From RGIG1959 sp964564305 (GTDB taxonomy: Bacteria > Bacillota > Clostridia > Oscillospirales > Acutalibacteraceae), in contig CAZMAM010000001.1 of assembly GCA_964564305.1 (NCBI GenBank), positions 14,954 through 78,953 of the forward strand: a DNA stretch of 64,000 bases, read 5' to 3'. The position numbers were made by a program, and so were the translations under genes. Shown here piece by piece: positions 1 through 7,169 of this stretch (positions are counted from its first letter, which is position 1; every line of letters starts with the position of its first letter). Below the pieces are notes generated by a model. That model saw nothing but the letters and a program-made list of their open reading frames with translations, was not told where the DNA came from and searched no databases.

Positions 1-233
1 TTGAAACCGTCGAAATTGACGGCCACGATTTCGCGCAGTTAGAGAGCGCGTTCCACGCCGCCGAAAAGAGCGAAAAGCCCTTTGCCGCGGTGATGAAAAC
101 GGTAAAGGGCAAGGGCGTATCCTTTATGGAAAACCGGGCCGAATGGCACGGCGTCGCGCCGAACCGGGAACAGTTCGAGGCCGCGCAGGCGCAGTTGAAT
201 GCGGAAATTGCCCGGTGGGAAAAGGAGGCGTGA
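1..233 (+). CDS. Transketolase, N-terminal subunit (3' part only)
   Basis: The reading frame is already open at base 3 and runs to a TGA at 231-233, so only about the last 76 residues are present. The visible text contains a VMKTVKGKGVSFME block and an EWHGVAPN block, which are typical of the end of the thiamine-diphosphate-binding half of a split transketolase. In this family the N-terminal half binds the diphosphate of ThDP and pairs with the C-terminal half encoded by the next gene. Only 3 bases separate the two genes and the GGAGG site for the next gene lies inside this one, so they are surely cotranscribed and probably translationally coupled. Confidence 0.85.
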   Translation, partial: ETVEIDGHDFAQLESAFHAAEKSEKPFAAVMKTVKGKGVSFMENRAEWHGVAPNREQFEAAQAQLNAEIARWEKEA

Positions 234-236
234 GCG

Positions 237-1190
237 ATGGCGGAAAACAAAACGGCGGCCACCCGGGAAGGATACGGGCAGGCGCTGACGGAACTTGCGA
301 AAACGCGGGAAGATTTGGTGGTGCTGGACGCGGATCTGGCCGCCGCCACCCAGACGGCAATCTTTAAAAACGCGTACCCCGAACGCTTTTTTGACGCGGG
401 CATAGCAGAGAGCAATATGATGAGCGTGGCGGCGGGTTTGGCCGCGTGCGGCAAATTGGTATTTGCCTCCTCTTTCGCGATGTTTGCCGCCGGACGCGCC
501 TTTGAGCAGGTGCGCAATTCCATCGGGTACCCGCACCTCAACGTGAAAATCGGCGCGACACACGCCGGCGTTTCGGTGGGAGAGGACGGCGCGACCCACC
601 AATGCTGTGAGGATATCGCGCTGATGCGCACCATCCCGGGCATGGTGATTTTGAACCCCGCCGATTATTACGAAGCCAAACAGGCGGTTTTCGCCGCCGC
701 GCAATGGGACGGGCCGGTGTATTTGCGGTTCGGGCGGCTTGCGGTGGAACCCGTCTTCGCGGGGGATGAGCCGTTCGCCATCGGAAAGGCCTTTCGCCTT
801 ACCCAAGGGCGCGACGTGACAATTATCGCGACCGGGCTTTTGGTTCGGGAGGCGCTGGCCGCCGCCGAAAGCTTAAAAGCGGACGGAATTTCGGCGCGGG
901 TGGTGGATATGTCCACCGTAAAGCCGCTGGATAAGGAAGAAGTGCTCGCCGCAGCGAAAGAGACGGGCGCCATCGTCACCGCAGAAGAACACAGCATTAT
1001 CGGCGGGCTGGGCGGCGCGGTGGCGGAAACCGTGTGCGAAACGGTTCCCGTCCCCGTGCTTCGCGTGGGCGTAAACGACTGCTTCGGCAAATCCGGCCCC
1101 GCCAAAGAACTGCTGCAAGCGTTCGGACTGTGCGCCGAAAACATCGCCCAAAAAGCCCGGGAAGCCGTCGCAAAAAAATCGCGCGGATAA
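237..1190 (+). CDS. Transketolase, C-terminal subunit
   Basis: A 317-residue protein matching the pyrimidine-binding and C-terminal domains of transketolase. The catalytic glutamate that activates ThDP is expected at E58 in the AGIAESNMM motif, followed by GATHAGVSVGEDGATHQ at about 107-122. With the upstream half it should interconvert sugar phosphates in the non-oxidative pentose phosphate pathway in the cytoplasm. Split transketolases are usual in Clostridia and other Firmicutes, where this half is often confused with DXP synthase; the adjacent matching N-terminal half argues for transketolase. The start ATG at 237 follows GGAGG at 225-229. A hairpin terminator lies downstream. Confidence 0.88.
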   Translation: MAENKTAATREGYGQALTELAKTREDLVVLDADLAAATQTAIFKNAYPERFFDAGIAESNMMSVAAGLAACGKLVFASSFAMFAAGRAFEQVRNSIGYPHLNVKIGATHAGVSVGEDGATHQCCEDIALMRTIPGMVILNPADYYEAKQAVFAAAQWDGPVYLRFGRLAVEPVFAGDEPFAIGKAFRLTQGRDVTIIATGLLVREALAAAESLKADGISARVVDMSTVKPLDKEEVLAAAKETGAIVTAEEHSIIGGLGGAVAETVCETVPVPVLRVGVNDCFGKSGPAKELLQAFGLCAENIAQKAREAVAKKSRG

Positions 1191-1257
1191 AATCTTTAGG
1201 CAACACCACACGCCAAATACCGGATATTTATATAGAATATATAAAGCCTTATCATTT

Positions 1258-1290
1258 CCCCCGCCCTGCCATGGATGCGGGGGATTTTTT
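1258..1290 (+). terminator. Intrinsic terminator after transketolase
   Basis: CCCCCGC at 1258-1264 pairs with GCGGGGG at 1277-1283 and is followed by ATTTTTT. It is placed to end the transketolase transcript before the copper module. Confidence 0.75.
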
Positions 1291-1303
1291 GCCCGGACCG
1301 GGA

Positions 1304-1348
1304 AATTTTAAATTTTGGAATTTTAAATTTTCGAATTTTAAATTTTGG
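1304..1348. repeat. Three tandem 15-bp AT-rich repeats
   Basis: Units AATTTTAAATTTT followed by GG, CG and GG lie at 1304-1318, 1319-1333 and 1334-1348. Phased A and T tracts directly upstream of the csoR promoter could act as a bent or UP-like element; no function is proven. Confidence 0.8.
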
Positions 1349-1378
1349 GGAAGATAAAAAAAATTTTGCGAAAACCGT

Positions 1379-1407
1379 TTGACAGATACCCCCTCGGGGT
1401 ATATAAT
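1379..1407 (+). promoter_or_regulatory. csoR-copA promoter with CsoR operator in the spacer
   Basis: A -35 box TTGACA at 1379-1384 and a -10 box TATAAT at 1402-1407 are separated by exactly 17 bp. The spacer is filled by the palindrome ATACCCC-CTC-GGGGTAT at 1386-1402, the typical GC-tract inverted repeat of CsoR operators. Bound repressor would cover the spacer, so the module is probably autoregulated and induced by Cu(I). The expected transcript start near 1414 leaves only about 13 nt before the ATG. Confidence 0.85.
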
Positions 1408-1426
1408 GAAAACAGGGGGTGAGCGT

Positions 1427-1720
1427 ATGGGCTGCTGCGAGCCGAAGACCAAGCGGCGCGAAGAGCCGGAAAAAGAGGCGCTTTTGAACCGGTTATCCCG
1501 CGTGGAGGGGCAGATTCGCGGGATTCGCGGCATGGTGGAAAAAGACGTGTATTGCACGGATATCCTCATTCAGGTATCCGCCGCAAGCGCGGCGCTGGCC
1601 GCTTTTAACCGCGAATTGCTCGCAAACCACATCCGCACCTGTGTGCGGCGGGATATTTTGGCGGGCAAAGACGAAACGGTGGAGGAACTCATCGACGTTA
1701 TCCGGCAAATGATGAAATAA
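1427..1720 (+). CDS. csoR: Copper-sensing transcriptional repressor CsoR
   Basis: A 97-residue all-helical DUF156/CsoR-family protein. The Cu(I) ligand set Cys-His-Cys of copper sensors is visible as C43 in EKDVYC, and H68 and C72 in NHIRTC. In this family apo-protein binds the operator and Cu(I) releases it. The N-terminus carries an additional CC pair at residues 3-4. The start ATG at 1427 follows AGGGGGTGA at 1414-1422; an upstream in-frame ATG lies inside the promoter and is rejected. The gene lies 89 bp before the copper ATPase copA and probably shares its transcript. Related CsoR-like sulfur or nickel sensors have different ligands, so the copper assignment is strong. Confidence 0.93.
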   Translation: MGCCEPKTKRREEPEKEALLNRLSRVEGQIRGIRGMVEKDVYCTDILIQVSAASAALAAFNRELLANHIRTCVRRDILAGKDETVEELIDVIRQMMK

Positions 1721-1809
1721 AACCCAAAACGCGCCGGATTATCTTCAAAAACAGCTCAATTATAAAATCAAAAGCGCATAAGGAAAGCCATAAGAGGGGG
1801 AAACGGCCA

Positions 1810-4326
1810 ATGACGGCTTATATCGTCACGGGCATGAGCTGCGCCGCCTGCGCCGCGCGAATCGAGAAAGCGGTGGGTGCGGTGAAAGGAGTCAGCTCGT
1901 GCGCGGTGAATTTGCTGACGAACAGCATGGGCGTGGAGGGCACGGCGTCGCCGCAAAGCGTAATTGCCGCGGTGGAGGCGGCGGGGTACGGCGCCTCTTT
2001 GCGGGATAAGCCGGGCGCGGACGCAAAAGAAGACCCGTTTGCCGACAAAGAAACGCCAAAATTACTGCGACGGCTTATCGCCTCGCTCGTCTTCTGGGCG
2101 GCGCTGATGCTGCTTTCGATGGGGCATATGCTCGGAATGCCGCTGCCCGCCGTACTGGAGCAAAATCCGCTTGCCATGGGTTTATGCCAGCTTTTGCTGA
2201 CCACCGCCATAATCATCATCAACCAGCGGTTTTTTATCAGCGGGTTTTCCGCGCTGTGGCACCGCGCGCCGAATATGGATACTTTGGTGGCTTTGGGTTC
2301 GGCGGCGGCGTACGGGTACAGCGTGTATGCCCTGTTTATGATGACGGGCTCCGCCGAAAACGCGATGCATTATTTGCACGAACTGTACTTTGAATCGGCG
2401 GGCACCATTTTAACGCTCATCACGGTGGGCAAGCTGCTGGAAGCGCGATGCAAAGGCCGCACCACAAGTGCGTTAAAGGGGCTTGTCTCCCTTTCGCCGA
2501 AAACGGCGGTGAAAGTGACGGAAGACGGGGAAATCACCGTTGCGGCGGATGAACTTTTGCCGGGAGATTTGTTCGCGGTGCGCCCGGGCGAGCGCATCCC
2601 GGCGGACGGCGTTGTGGCGGAAGGGTTCAGCGCCGTGGACGAATCCGCCCTTACGGGGGAGAGCATCCCGGCGGAAAAACAGGCGGGTGATCCGGTGAGC
2701 GCCGCCACCGTGAACCAAACCGGGTACCTGCTGTGCCGGGCGACTAAAGTGGGGGAAGACACCACGCTCTCGCAAATCATCCGCATGGTCAACGACGCCG
2801 CCGCCACCAAAGCGCCGGTGGCGAAAGCGGCGGATAAAATCGCAGGGGTATTTGTCCCGGCGGTGATGCTCATCGCGCTCATCACGCTTGCGGGGTGGCT
2901 CATCGCGGGGCGGGGCGCCGGGTTTGCGCTGGCGCGCGCCATTTCGGTGCTGGTTATCAGCTGCCCGTGCGCGCTGGGGCTGGCGACCCCTGTGGCCATC
3001 ATGGCGGCAAGCGGCGTCGGCGCCAAAAACGGCATACTCTTTAAGACCGCGGCGGCACTGGAGCAAACGGGGAAAACGAAAATCGCCGCTTTGGATAAAA
3101 CCGGAACCGTAACCGAAGGCGTCCCGAAAGTGACGGATCTGTGCCCCGCGCCCGGCGTGAGCGAAAGCCGGCTGCTTGCCGCGGCCGCCGCGCTGGAACA
3201 AAAAAGCGAACACCCCTTGAGCCGCGCGGTGCTGAGCCGCGCAAAAGAGCTTGGGATTACCCCCGAAAATCTCCCGAACGTGCAGGCGGTGCCCGGAAAA
3301 GGGCTTTGCTCAGGGGAACTTTTCGGGGGCAGCGAAGCGTATATCCGCACGGTTGCCAAAATTGACGAAGAAACGGAGCAGCGCATACTCGCGCTTTCGC
3401 AAGAGGGGAAAACGCCGCTTTTGTTCGCCGAATCGGGGCGGCTGCTCGGAATTATCGCCGTTGCGGACACGCTGAAAGCGGAGAGCCGGGAAGCCATAAC
3501 GCAATTAAAAGCCATGGGCATTACACCGGTGATGCTCACGGGGGATAACGAGCGCACCGCGCGCGCCATCGGGGAGCGCGCCGGGATACGCGAGATAATC
3601 GCCGGGGTATTGCCGCTGGGCAAAGAAGAGGCGGTTCGCGCGTTGACGCAGCGCGGGGACGTGATGATGGTGGGCGACGGCGTAAACGACGCGCCGGCAC
3701 TCACCGCCGCATCCGTGGGTGTCGCCATCGGCGCGGGAACGGATATCGCGATAGACGCCGCGGACGTGGTGCTCACCAAAAGCCGGATGACCGATGTCGT
3801 CCGCGCCGTGCGATTGAGCCGGGCCGCCTTGCGCAATATCCACGAAAACCTCTTTTGGGCGTTTATTTACAACATTATCGGCATTCCGCTCGCGGCGGGC
3901 GTGCTTATCCCCTTCGGGCTCACGCTGAACCCGATGTTCGCGGCCGCAGCGATGAGCCTTTCGAGCGTGAGCGTGTGCCTGAACGCTTTGCGCTTAAACG
4001 CCGTAAAGCTCGACCCAAAGGCACCCAAAAAGCCCAAGGAATCAAAAGAGCCCAAGAAAACAATTGAACTCCCAAAAGCCGCGCCAATGAACGAATCCGA
4101 AAGAAAGGAGGAAAAACCGATGGAGAAAACATTGAAGATTGAGGGCATGATGTGCGAGCATTGCGAGAACCGGGTAAAGGCCGCGCTGGAGCAAATCCCG
4201 GGCGTGCAAAAAGCAAAAGTCAGCCACAAAAAGGGCAAAGCCTTGCTCACTTTAAGCGCACCGGTAGAAGACGCCGCTCTTGCCGCCGCAGTGGAAAAGG
4301 AAGGGTACACCGTAAAGCAAGATTAA
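1810..4326 (+). CDS. copA: Copper-exporting P1B-type ATPase with a C-terminal CopZ-like domain
   Basis: An 838-residue Cu(I) export ATPase of the membrane. An N-terminal heavy-metal domain has MSCAAC with C11 and C14. The actuator TGES is at 282-285, the membrane CPC metal site at C385-P386-C387, the phosphorylated aspartate at D429 in DKTGT, the HP motif at H468, and GDGVND at 622-627. After the last membrane helices comes a lysine/proline-rich linker (about 735-770) and a second heavy-metal domain with CEHC at C782/C785. Most CopA proteins end before this linker. An internal start at Met771 with its own ribosome site could release that domain as a free chaperone. The gene follows csoR on the plus strand. 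Confidence 0.94.
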   Translation: MTAYIVTGMSCAACAARIEKAVGAVKGVSSCAVNLLTNSMGVEGTASPQSVIAAVEAAGYGASLRDKPGADAKEDPFADKETPKLLRRLIASLVFWAALMLLSMGHMLGMPLPAVLEQNPLAMGLCQLLLTTAIIIINQRFFISGFSALWHRAPNMDTLVALGSAAAYGYSVYALFMMTGSAENAMHYLHELYFESAGTILTLITVGKLLEARCKGRTTSALKGLVSLSPKTAVKVTEDGEITVAADELLPGDLFAVRPGERIPADGVVAEGFSAVDESALTGESIPAEKQAGDPVSAATVNQTGYLLCRATKVGEDTTLSQIIRMVNDAAATKAPVAKAADKIAGVFVPAVMLIALITLAGWLIAGRGAGFALARAISVLVISCPCALGLATPVAIMAASGVGAKNGILFKTAAALEQTGKTKIAALDKTGTVTEGVPKVTDLCPAPGVSESRLLAAAAALEQKSEHPLSRAVLSRAKELGITPENLPNVQAVPGKGLCSGELFGGSEAYIRTVAKIDEETEQRILALSQEGKTPLLFAESGRLLGIIAVADTLKAESREAITQLKAMGITPVMLTGDNERTARAIGERAGIREIIAGVLPLGKEEAVRALTQRGDVMMVGDGVNDAPALTAASVGVAIGAGTDIAIDAADVVLTKSRMTDVVRAVRLSRAALRNIHENLFWAFIYNIIGIPLAAGVLIPFGLTLNPMFAAAAMSLSSVSVCLNALRLNAVKLDPKAPKKPKESKEPKKTIELPKAAPMNESERKEEKPMEKTLKIEGMMCEHCENRVKAALEQIPGVQKAKVSHKKGKALLTLSAPVEDAALAAAVEKEGYTVKQD
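4120..4326 (+). CDS. Possible free CopZ-like copper chaperone from an internal start
   Basis: AAAGGAGG at 4104-4111 lies 8 nt before an in-frame ATG at 4120 inside copA. Translation from it gives 68 residues beginning MEKTLKIEGMMCEHC, exactly the size and layout of a CopZ chaperone (beta-alpha fold, CxxC copper site, C-terminal KEGYTVKQD). In known systems CopZ delivers Cu(I) to CopA. Either this is a copA-copZ fusion that kept the old copZ start, or both products are made on purpose. The ribosome site is as good as any in the window, but use of the start is inferred. Confidence 0.5.
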   Translation: MEKTLKIEGMMCEHCENRVKAALEQIPGVQKAKVSHKKGKALLTLSAPVEDAALAAAVEKEGYTVKQD

Positions 4327-4368
4327 AACAAGGCAAAGCAAAAAGCCCCCCTCACACAGCCGCAAAGC

Positions 4369-4405
4369 CCGCCCCGCGAAAATTTTGCGCGGGGCGGATT
4401 CTTTT
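4369..4405 (+). terminator. Intrinsic terminator after copA
   Basis: CCGCCCCGCG at 4369-4378 pairs perfectly with CGCGGGGCGG at 4388-4397, followed by ATTCTTTT. Confidence 0.8.
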
Positions 4406-4454
4406 GCGCGGCAAGGCTTTCGCCCTGCGGGGCAGTGGGCAGGAAGGCTTAATT

Positions 4455-4559
4455 ATGCGTACGGGCAAACATGGGCAAAAGGGGTTGCGGCAAAAGCGGC
4501 TTTATAAACTGAGCGGGTTGCCGGGTGCCGGCAGCCTCATGGGCAAAATGGGTAAATAG
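4455..4559 (+). CDS. Small basic peptide, unknown
   Basis: A 34-codon frame starts at ATG 4455 with AGGAAGG at 4441-4447, 7 nt upstream, and stops at TAG 4557-4559. The product is rich in lysine, arginine and glycine, with the tail SGLPGAGSLMGKMGK. I do not recognise it. It lies between the copA terminator and a bidirectional terminator, so it would need its own promoter, which I cannot see, or read-through from copA. It could be a chance frame. Confidence 0.3.
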   Translation: MRTGKHGQKGLRQKRLYKLSGLPGAGSLMGKMGK

Positions 4560-4575
4560 AAAGATTATGGCCGTG

Positions 4576-4621
4576 AAATGACGCCCGTGAAGCGCTTTTT
4601 CAGTGCAGCGCGGCGTCATTT
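4576..4621. other. Long inverted repeat, 10-bp stem
   Basis: AAATGACGCC at 4576-4585 is complementary to GGCGTCATTT at 4612-4621 with a 26-nt loop; flanking GCC/GGC bases may extend it. It lies in the otherwise empty part of the 4327-4799 gap. It may be a weak terminator or a small structured RNA; no promoter is evident. Confidence 0.35.
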
Positions 4622-4670
4622 TGGCGCGGCTATGGCGTGAGCGCGTATCACTAAGAAATAAAGGGATGGG

Positions 4671-4704
4671 AAAAACCCCGCCGAAAACATTCGGCGGGGT
4701 TTTT
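4671..4704. terminator. Bidirectional terminator between copA region and cohesin operon
   Basis: AAAAACCCCGCCGAA at 4671-4685 and TTCGGCGGGGTTTTT at 4690-4704 form a perfect 15-bp stem with a 4-nt loop. U-tracts exist in both directions, so it can end the plus-strand transcript and the minus-strand cohesin operon that stops at 4800. Confidence 0.92.
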
Positions 4705-4799
4705 CAGGGGGGTATAGCCAATCGAAATCGATAGCAAACAAATTTTATTGCCGATTCATGCCGATTTGCTAAACCTTATTGGTGTTTAAAGCTTTGCGC

Positions 4800-6077
4800 T
4801 TATCTGCGGGATTTCTTTGCCGCAAACGCCGTTACGCCAACCGTCACGGCCGCAAGCAAGCCGATAATCGCGAAGAGCAGCGCGTTATCTTCCACGCCGG
4901 TCTGCGGGGCGTCTCCGCCGGGCGCATTCGAACCGGTGGGTGTTCCGGAAGGATTGGTGTCGCTGCCGGAAGGTGTGGTGCCGTTATCGGAAGGTGTGGT
5001 TTCCGTGGGTTCGCTGCCGGACGGGCCGGTGGGCTCTTCGGAAGGCTGAGTATTCGTCTCTTCCACAACCGCGACAGAGCCGTTTTCCATTGCAACCTCA
5101 TACACATAACCGGTTGCGTCCGCACCCGGGCCCGCGGCTTTCGCGGAGATGAACTCAATGGCAATGCTCGTGCCAAATTCCATATCCTGATTCGCGGTTA
5201 CGGTGAGCGTAGCAATCTCTTGGCCATAATCCGTATCAACCGTCTTATCCGACGTATTCTGAGCGGAAATCCAAATCTCGCCCATTCCTTCCGTTTGCGG
5301 TTCCGCAATTTCTTCATCCGCCAGCGCGTTAGAAATGTCGAAATTCTCGGTGACAAAGTCGCTGACAGCCGGATCAATGGAAATGAGAGAATTATCGTAC
5401 TTCAGCTTCACATCAAACGCGCCGAGTTCCACCGAGTCACTGATGTACAACGGAACCGTAAGTTGATCGCCCGCTTTAACCGGATCGTTCCATTCACTGT
5501 TACCCACCGAGAAGGTGATGACTTGCTTGAGAGGATCTACACCGGTAACAGTGGCGGTACCATTGACGATAGTCGGATTAATATAATTTCCATCTTTGTC
5601 AGAAAGAGCTTCTTCTCCAACAATAATTTGAATGGGATATTCTCCGGGACGGGCATCTTCTTTCGCAGTAAGTTTAAAGGTAAAAAGTACACCATCATCG
5701 GTAATATTTTTGTTTGTTCCTGCTGCTACATTAAATGTCGAATAATCAGGATCTAGTTCCTCAGCCTTTGCAATGGGACTACCAAAATCTAATGAACCAG
5801 GAACAAAGAAATCTTCCATTGCAACTTCATCTGTAGGAGCAGGTTCAAAAACAGTTGTATCATATTTTACGCTTAAAACATAACCCGCTAAGCCCTGATT
5901 TCCGGTAATCCTTACTGAAACATCCTGTGTTGCTCCTGGGTCAATGGTTACACTGTCTGCTGTAATTACATACGCATCATCCGCAGATGCACTAATGGCG
6001 ACAGATACAACACTCACCAACAACGCCACTGCCATTAAAACAGCAAGGAGACGACGACTTTTTATCAGTCGATTCAT
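4800..6077 (-). CDS. Cell-surface protein with two cohesin modules and a QTG anchor
   Basis: A 425-residue exported protein. A signal peptide spans about 1-32. Two cohesin-like beta modules follow, about 33-180 (VTIDPGATQDVSVRITG, GYVLSVKYD) and 185-335 (GDQLTVPLYISD, FDVKLKYDN). A Pro/Ser/Thr/Gly linker runs to about 389, then a cell-wall or membrane anchor of APQTG, a hydrophobic segment and KKSRR. Cohesins in general bind dockerins, so this looks like a short anchoring scaffoldin. The start ATG at 6077 follows AAGGAGG. It lies 53 bp downstream of a cohesin-dockerin gene in the same operon. The part coding the first cohesin is visibly more AT-rich than the rest. No enzyme domain is present. 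Confidence 0.8.
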   Translation of the reverse strand: MNRLIKSRRLLAVLMAVALLVSVVSVAISASADDAYVITADSVTIDPGATQDVSVRITGNQGLAGYVLSVKYDTTVFEPAPTDEVAMEDFFVPGSLDFGSPIAKAEELDPDYSTFNVAAGTNKNITDDGVLFTFKLTAKEDARPGEYPIQIIVGEEALSDKDGNYINPTIVNGTATVTGVDPLKQVITFSVGNSEWNDPVKAGDQLTVPLYISDSVELGAFDVKLKYDNSLISIDPAVSDFVTENFDISNALADEEIAEPQTEGMGEIWISAQNTSDKTVDTDYGQEIATLTVTANQDMEFGTSIAIEFISAKAAGPGADATGYVYEVAMENGSVAVVEETNTQPSEEPTGPSGSEPTETTPSDNGTTPSGSDTNPSGTPTGSNAPGGDAPQTGVEDNALLFAIIGLLAAVTVGVTAFAAKKSRR

Positions 6078-6130
6078 GTATATATCCTCCTTAAAAATAT
6101 GTAACTAAAGAATACATATCACCTGTAACT

Positions 6131-6886
6131 TTAACCAAGCTGTACATCGGGATCTCTGGCAAGAAATCTCTGAATCCAGATTACATCGAAAATATTTACC
6201 TTTTCATCTCCGTTGGCATCAGCTTGACTGAGCGTTACTTCCGGGTCTCGAGCAAGATATCTTTGAATCCAAATTACATCAAAAATATTTACTTTCCCAT
6301 CTCCGTTGGCATCACCGGGATTGGCCACCTCTTCGCCAATCTTTAAACCACCGGGAACCCACTCACCGTCGGGGAGCGCATTCACGACAACCGAGGTACC
6401 GTCCTCATTCTCACCGATGGTACACACTTTGGCATAAGAAACCGAAACCGCGGAATCGGCCGTGATATCCTTAATTACCTCGAAAGTCACCGTTGCAATA
6501 GCTGCACCATCGACAGCAGCCTGATTTTCCAGCGACATACCGGTAATCCACACTTCATTCGGCGCATCTACGGGGCTGGGATTTACCAATTTAAACCCTT
6601 CATCCATATGAGCCAGCGCACCTTGCGGGGCGCCTGTTTTCGCTTTCAGGAATTCCGGATCATAGCTCAATTTAACCTGAAGCGCCGCCACTTGCGCCGC
6701 ACCGGACATGGTTACATTCAATGTAATCTCTTCGCCGGCTTTAAATTCCGGCCTTTGAACGGTGCTCACGGTGAAATTGACACCTGCCGGATCGCCCTCG
6801 GCGGCGGAGACCGTACCCACCACCGAACACAGGACAGTCAACACGAGCGCCGCTGCCGTGACGATGCTGAGAAGCCTTTTCTTCAT
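6131..6886 (-). CDS. Secreted protein with one cohesin and a C-terminal dockerin
   Basis: A 251-residue exported protein. It has a signal peptide at about 1-29 and a cohesin-like module at about 33-165 (FKAGEEITLNVTMSG, LQVKLSYDPEFL). The C-terminal type I dockerin of about 60 residues has two calcium-loop repeats, both reading DANGD-KVNIFDVIWIQR. A cohesin plus a dockerin is the layout of an adaptor scaffoldin: it can be held by one partner and itself hold another. ATG at 6886 is chosen because GGGGG lies close upstream and the signal peptide starts there; an ATG 33 nt upstream has no such site. First gene of the operon with the two-cohesin anchor protein. Confidence 0.82.
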   Translation of the reverse strand: MKKRLLSIVTAAALVLTVLCSVVGTVSAAEGDPAGVNFTVSTVQRPEFKAGEEITLNVTMSGAAQVAALQVKLSYDPEFLKAKTGAPQGALAHMDEGFKLVNPSPVDAPNEVWITGMSLENQAAVDGAAIATVTFEVIKDITADSAVSVSYAKVCTIGENEDGTSVVVNALPDGEWVPGGLKIGEEVANPGDANGDGKVNIFDVIWIQRYLARDPEVTLSQADANGDEKVNIFDVIWIQRFLARDPDVQLG

Positions 6887-7169
6887 GACATATTCCCCCT
6901 TCATTGATAAATTTGGCAAAAAAGAAATGAGATTCCTACATACCCAGAGTATACAACCCGCAAGGGAAAATTACCATACCCGCACCGGGTTAGAGCAGAT
7001 TGGCACAAGTATATGAACAAATAAGGCACATCTCTTGGCCCGCGTTTTGCCCGCAAAAGGCACGCGTTTTTGCCGGGTTTTCCGCCCCGCGCGCGGGTGT
7101 TGCGCGGACAGCGCGGGAATCACAAACCTTTAGGCGACACCGCGCAAAGACCGGCTGCGCCTTTACGGG

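Noticed and set aside
2370..3836. Long open frame antisense to copA
   Set aside because: It mirrors a well-defined P-type ATPase frame; the protein is low-complexity Ser/Ala/Thr with no motif and no ribosome site. Typical of GC-rich antisense frames.
4779..5756. Plus-strand frame opposite the double-cohesin gene
   Set aside because: Arg/Phe/Gly-rich without motif; the minus strand has a signal peptide, cohesin modules and an anchor.
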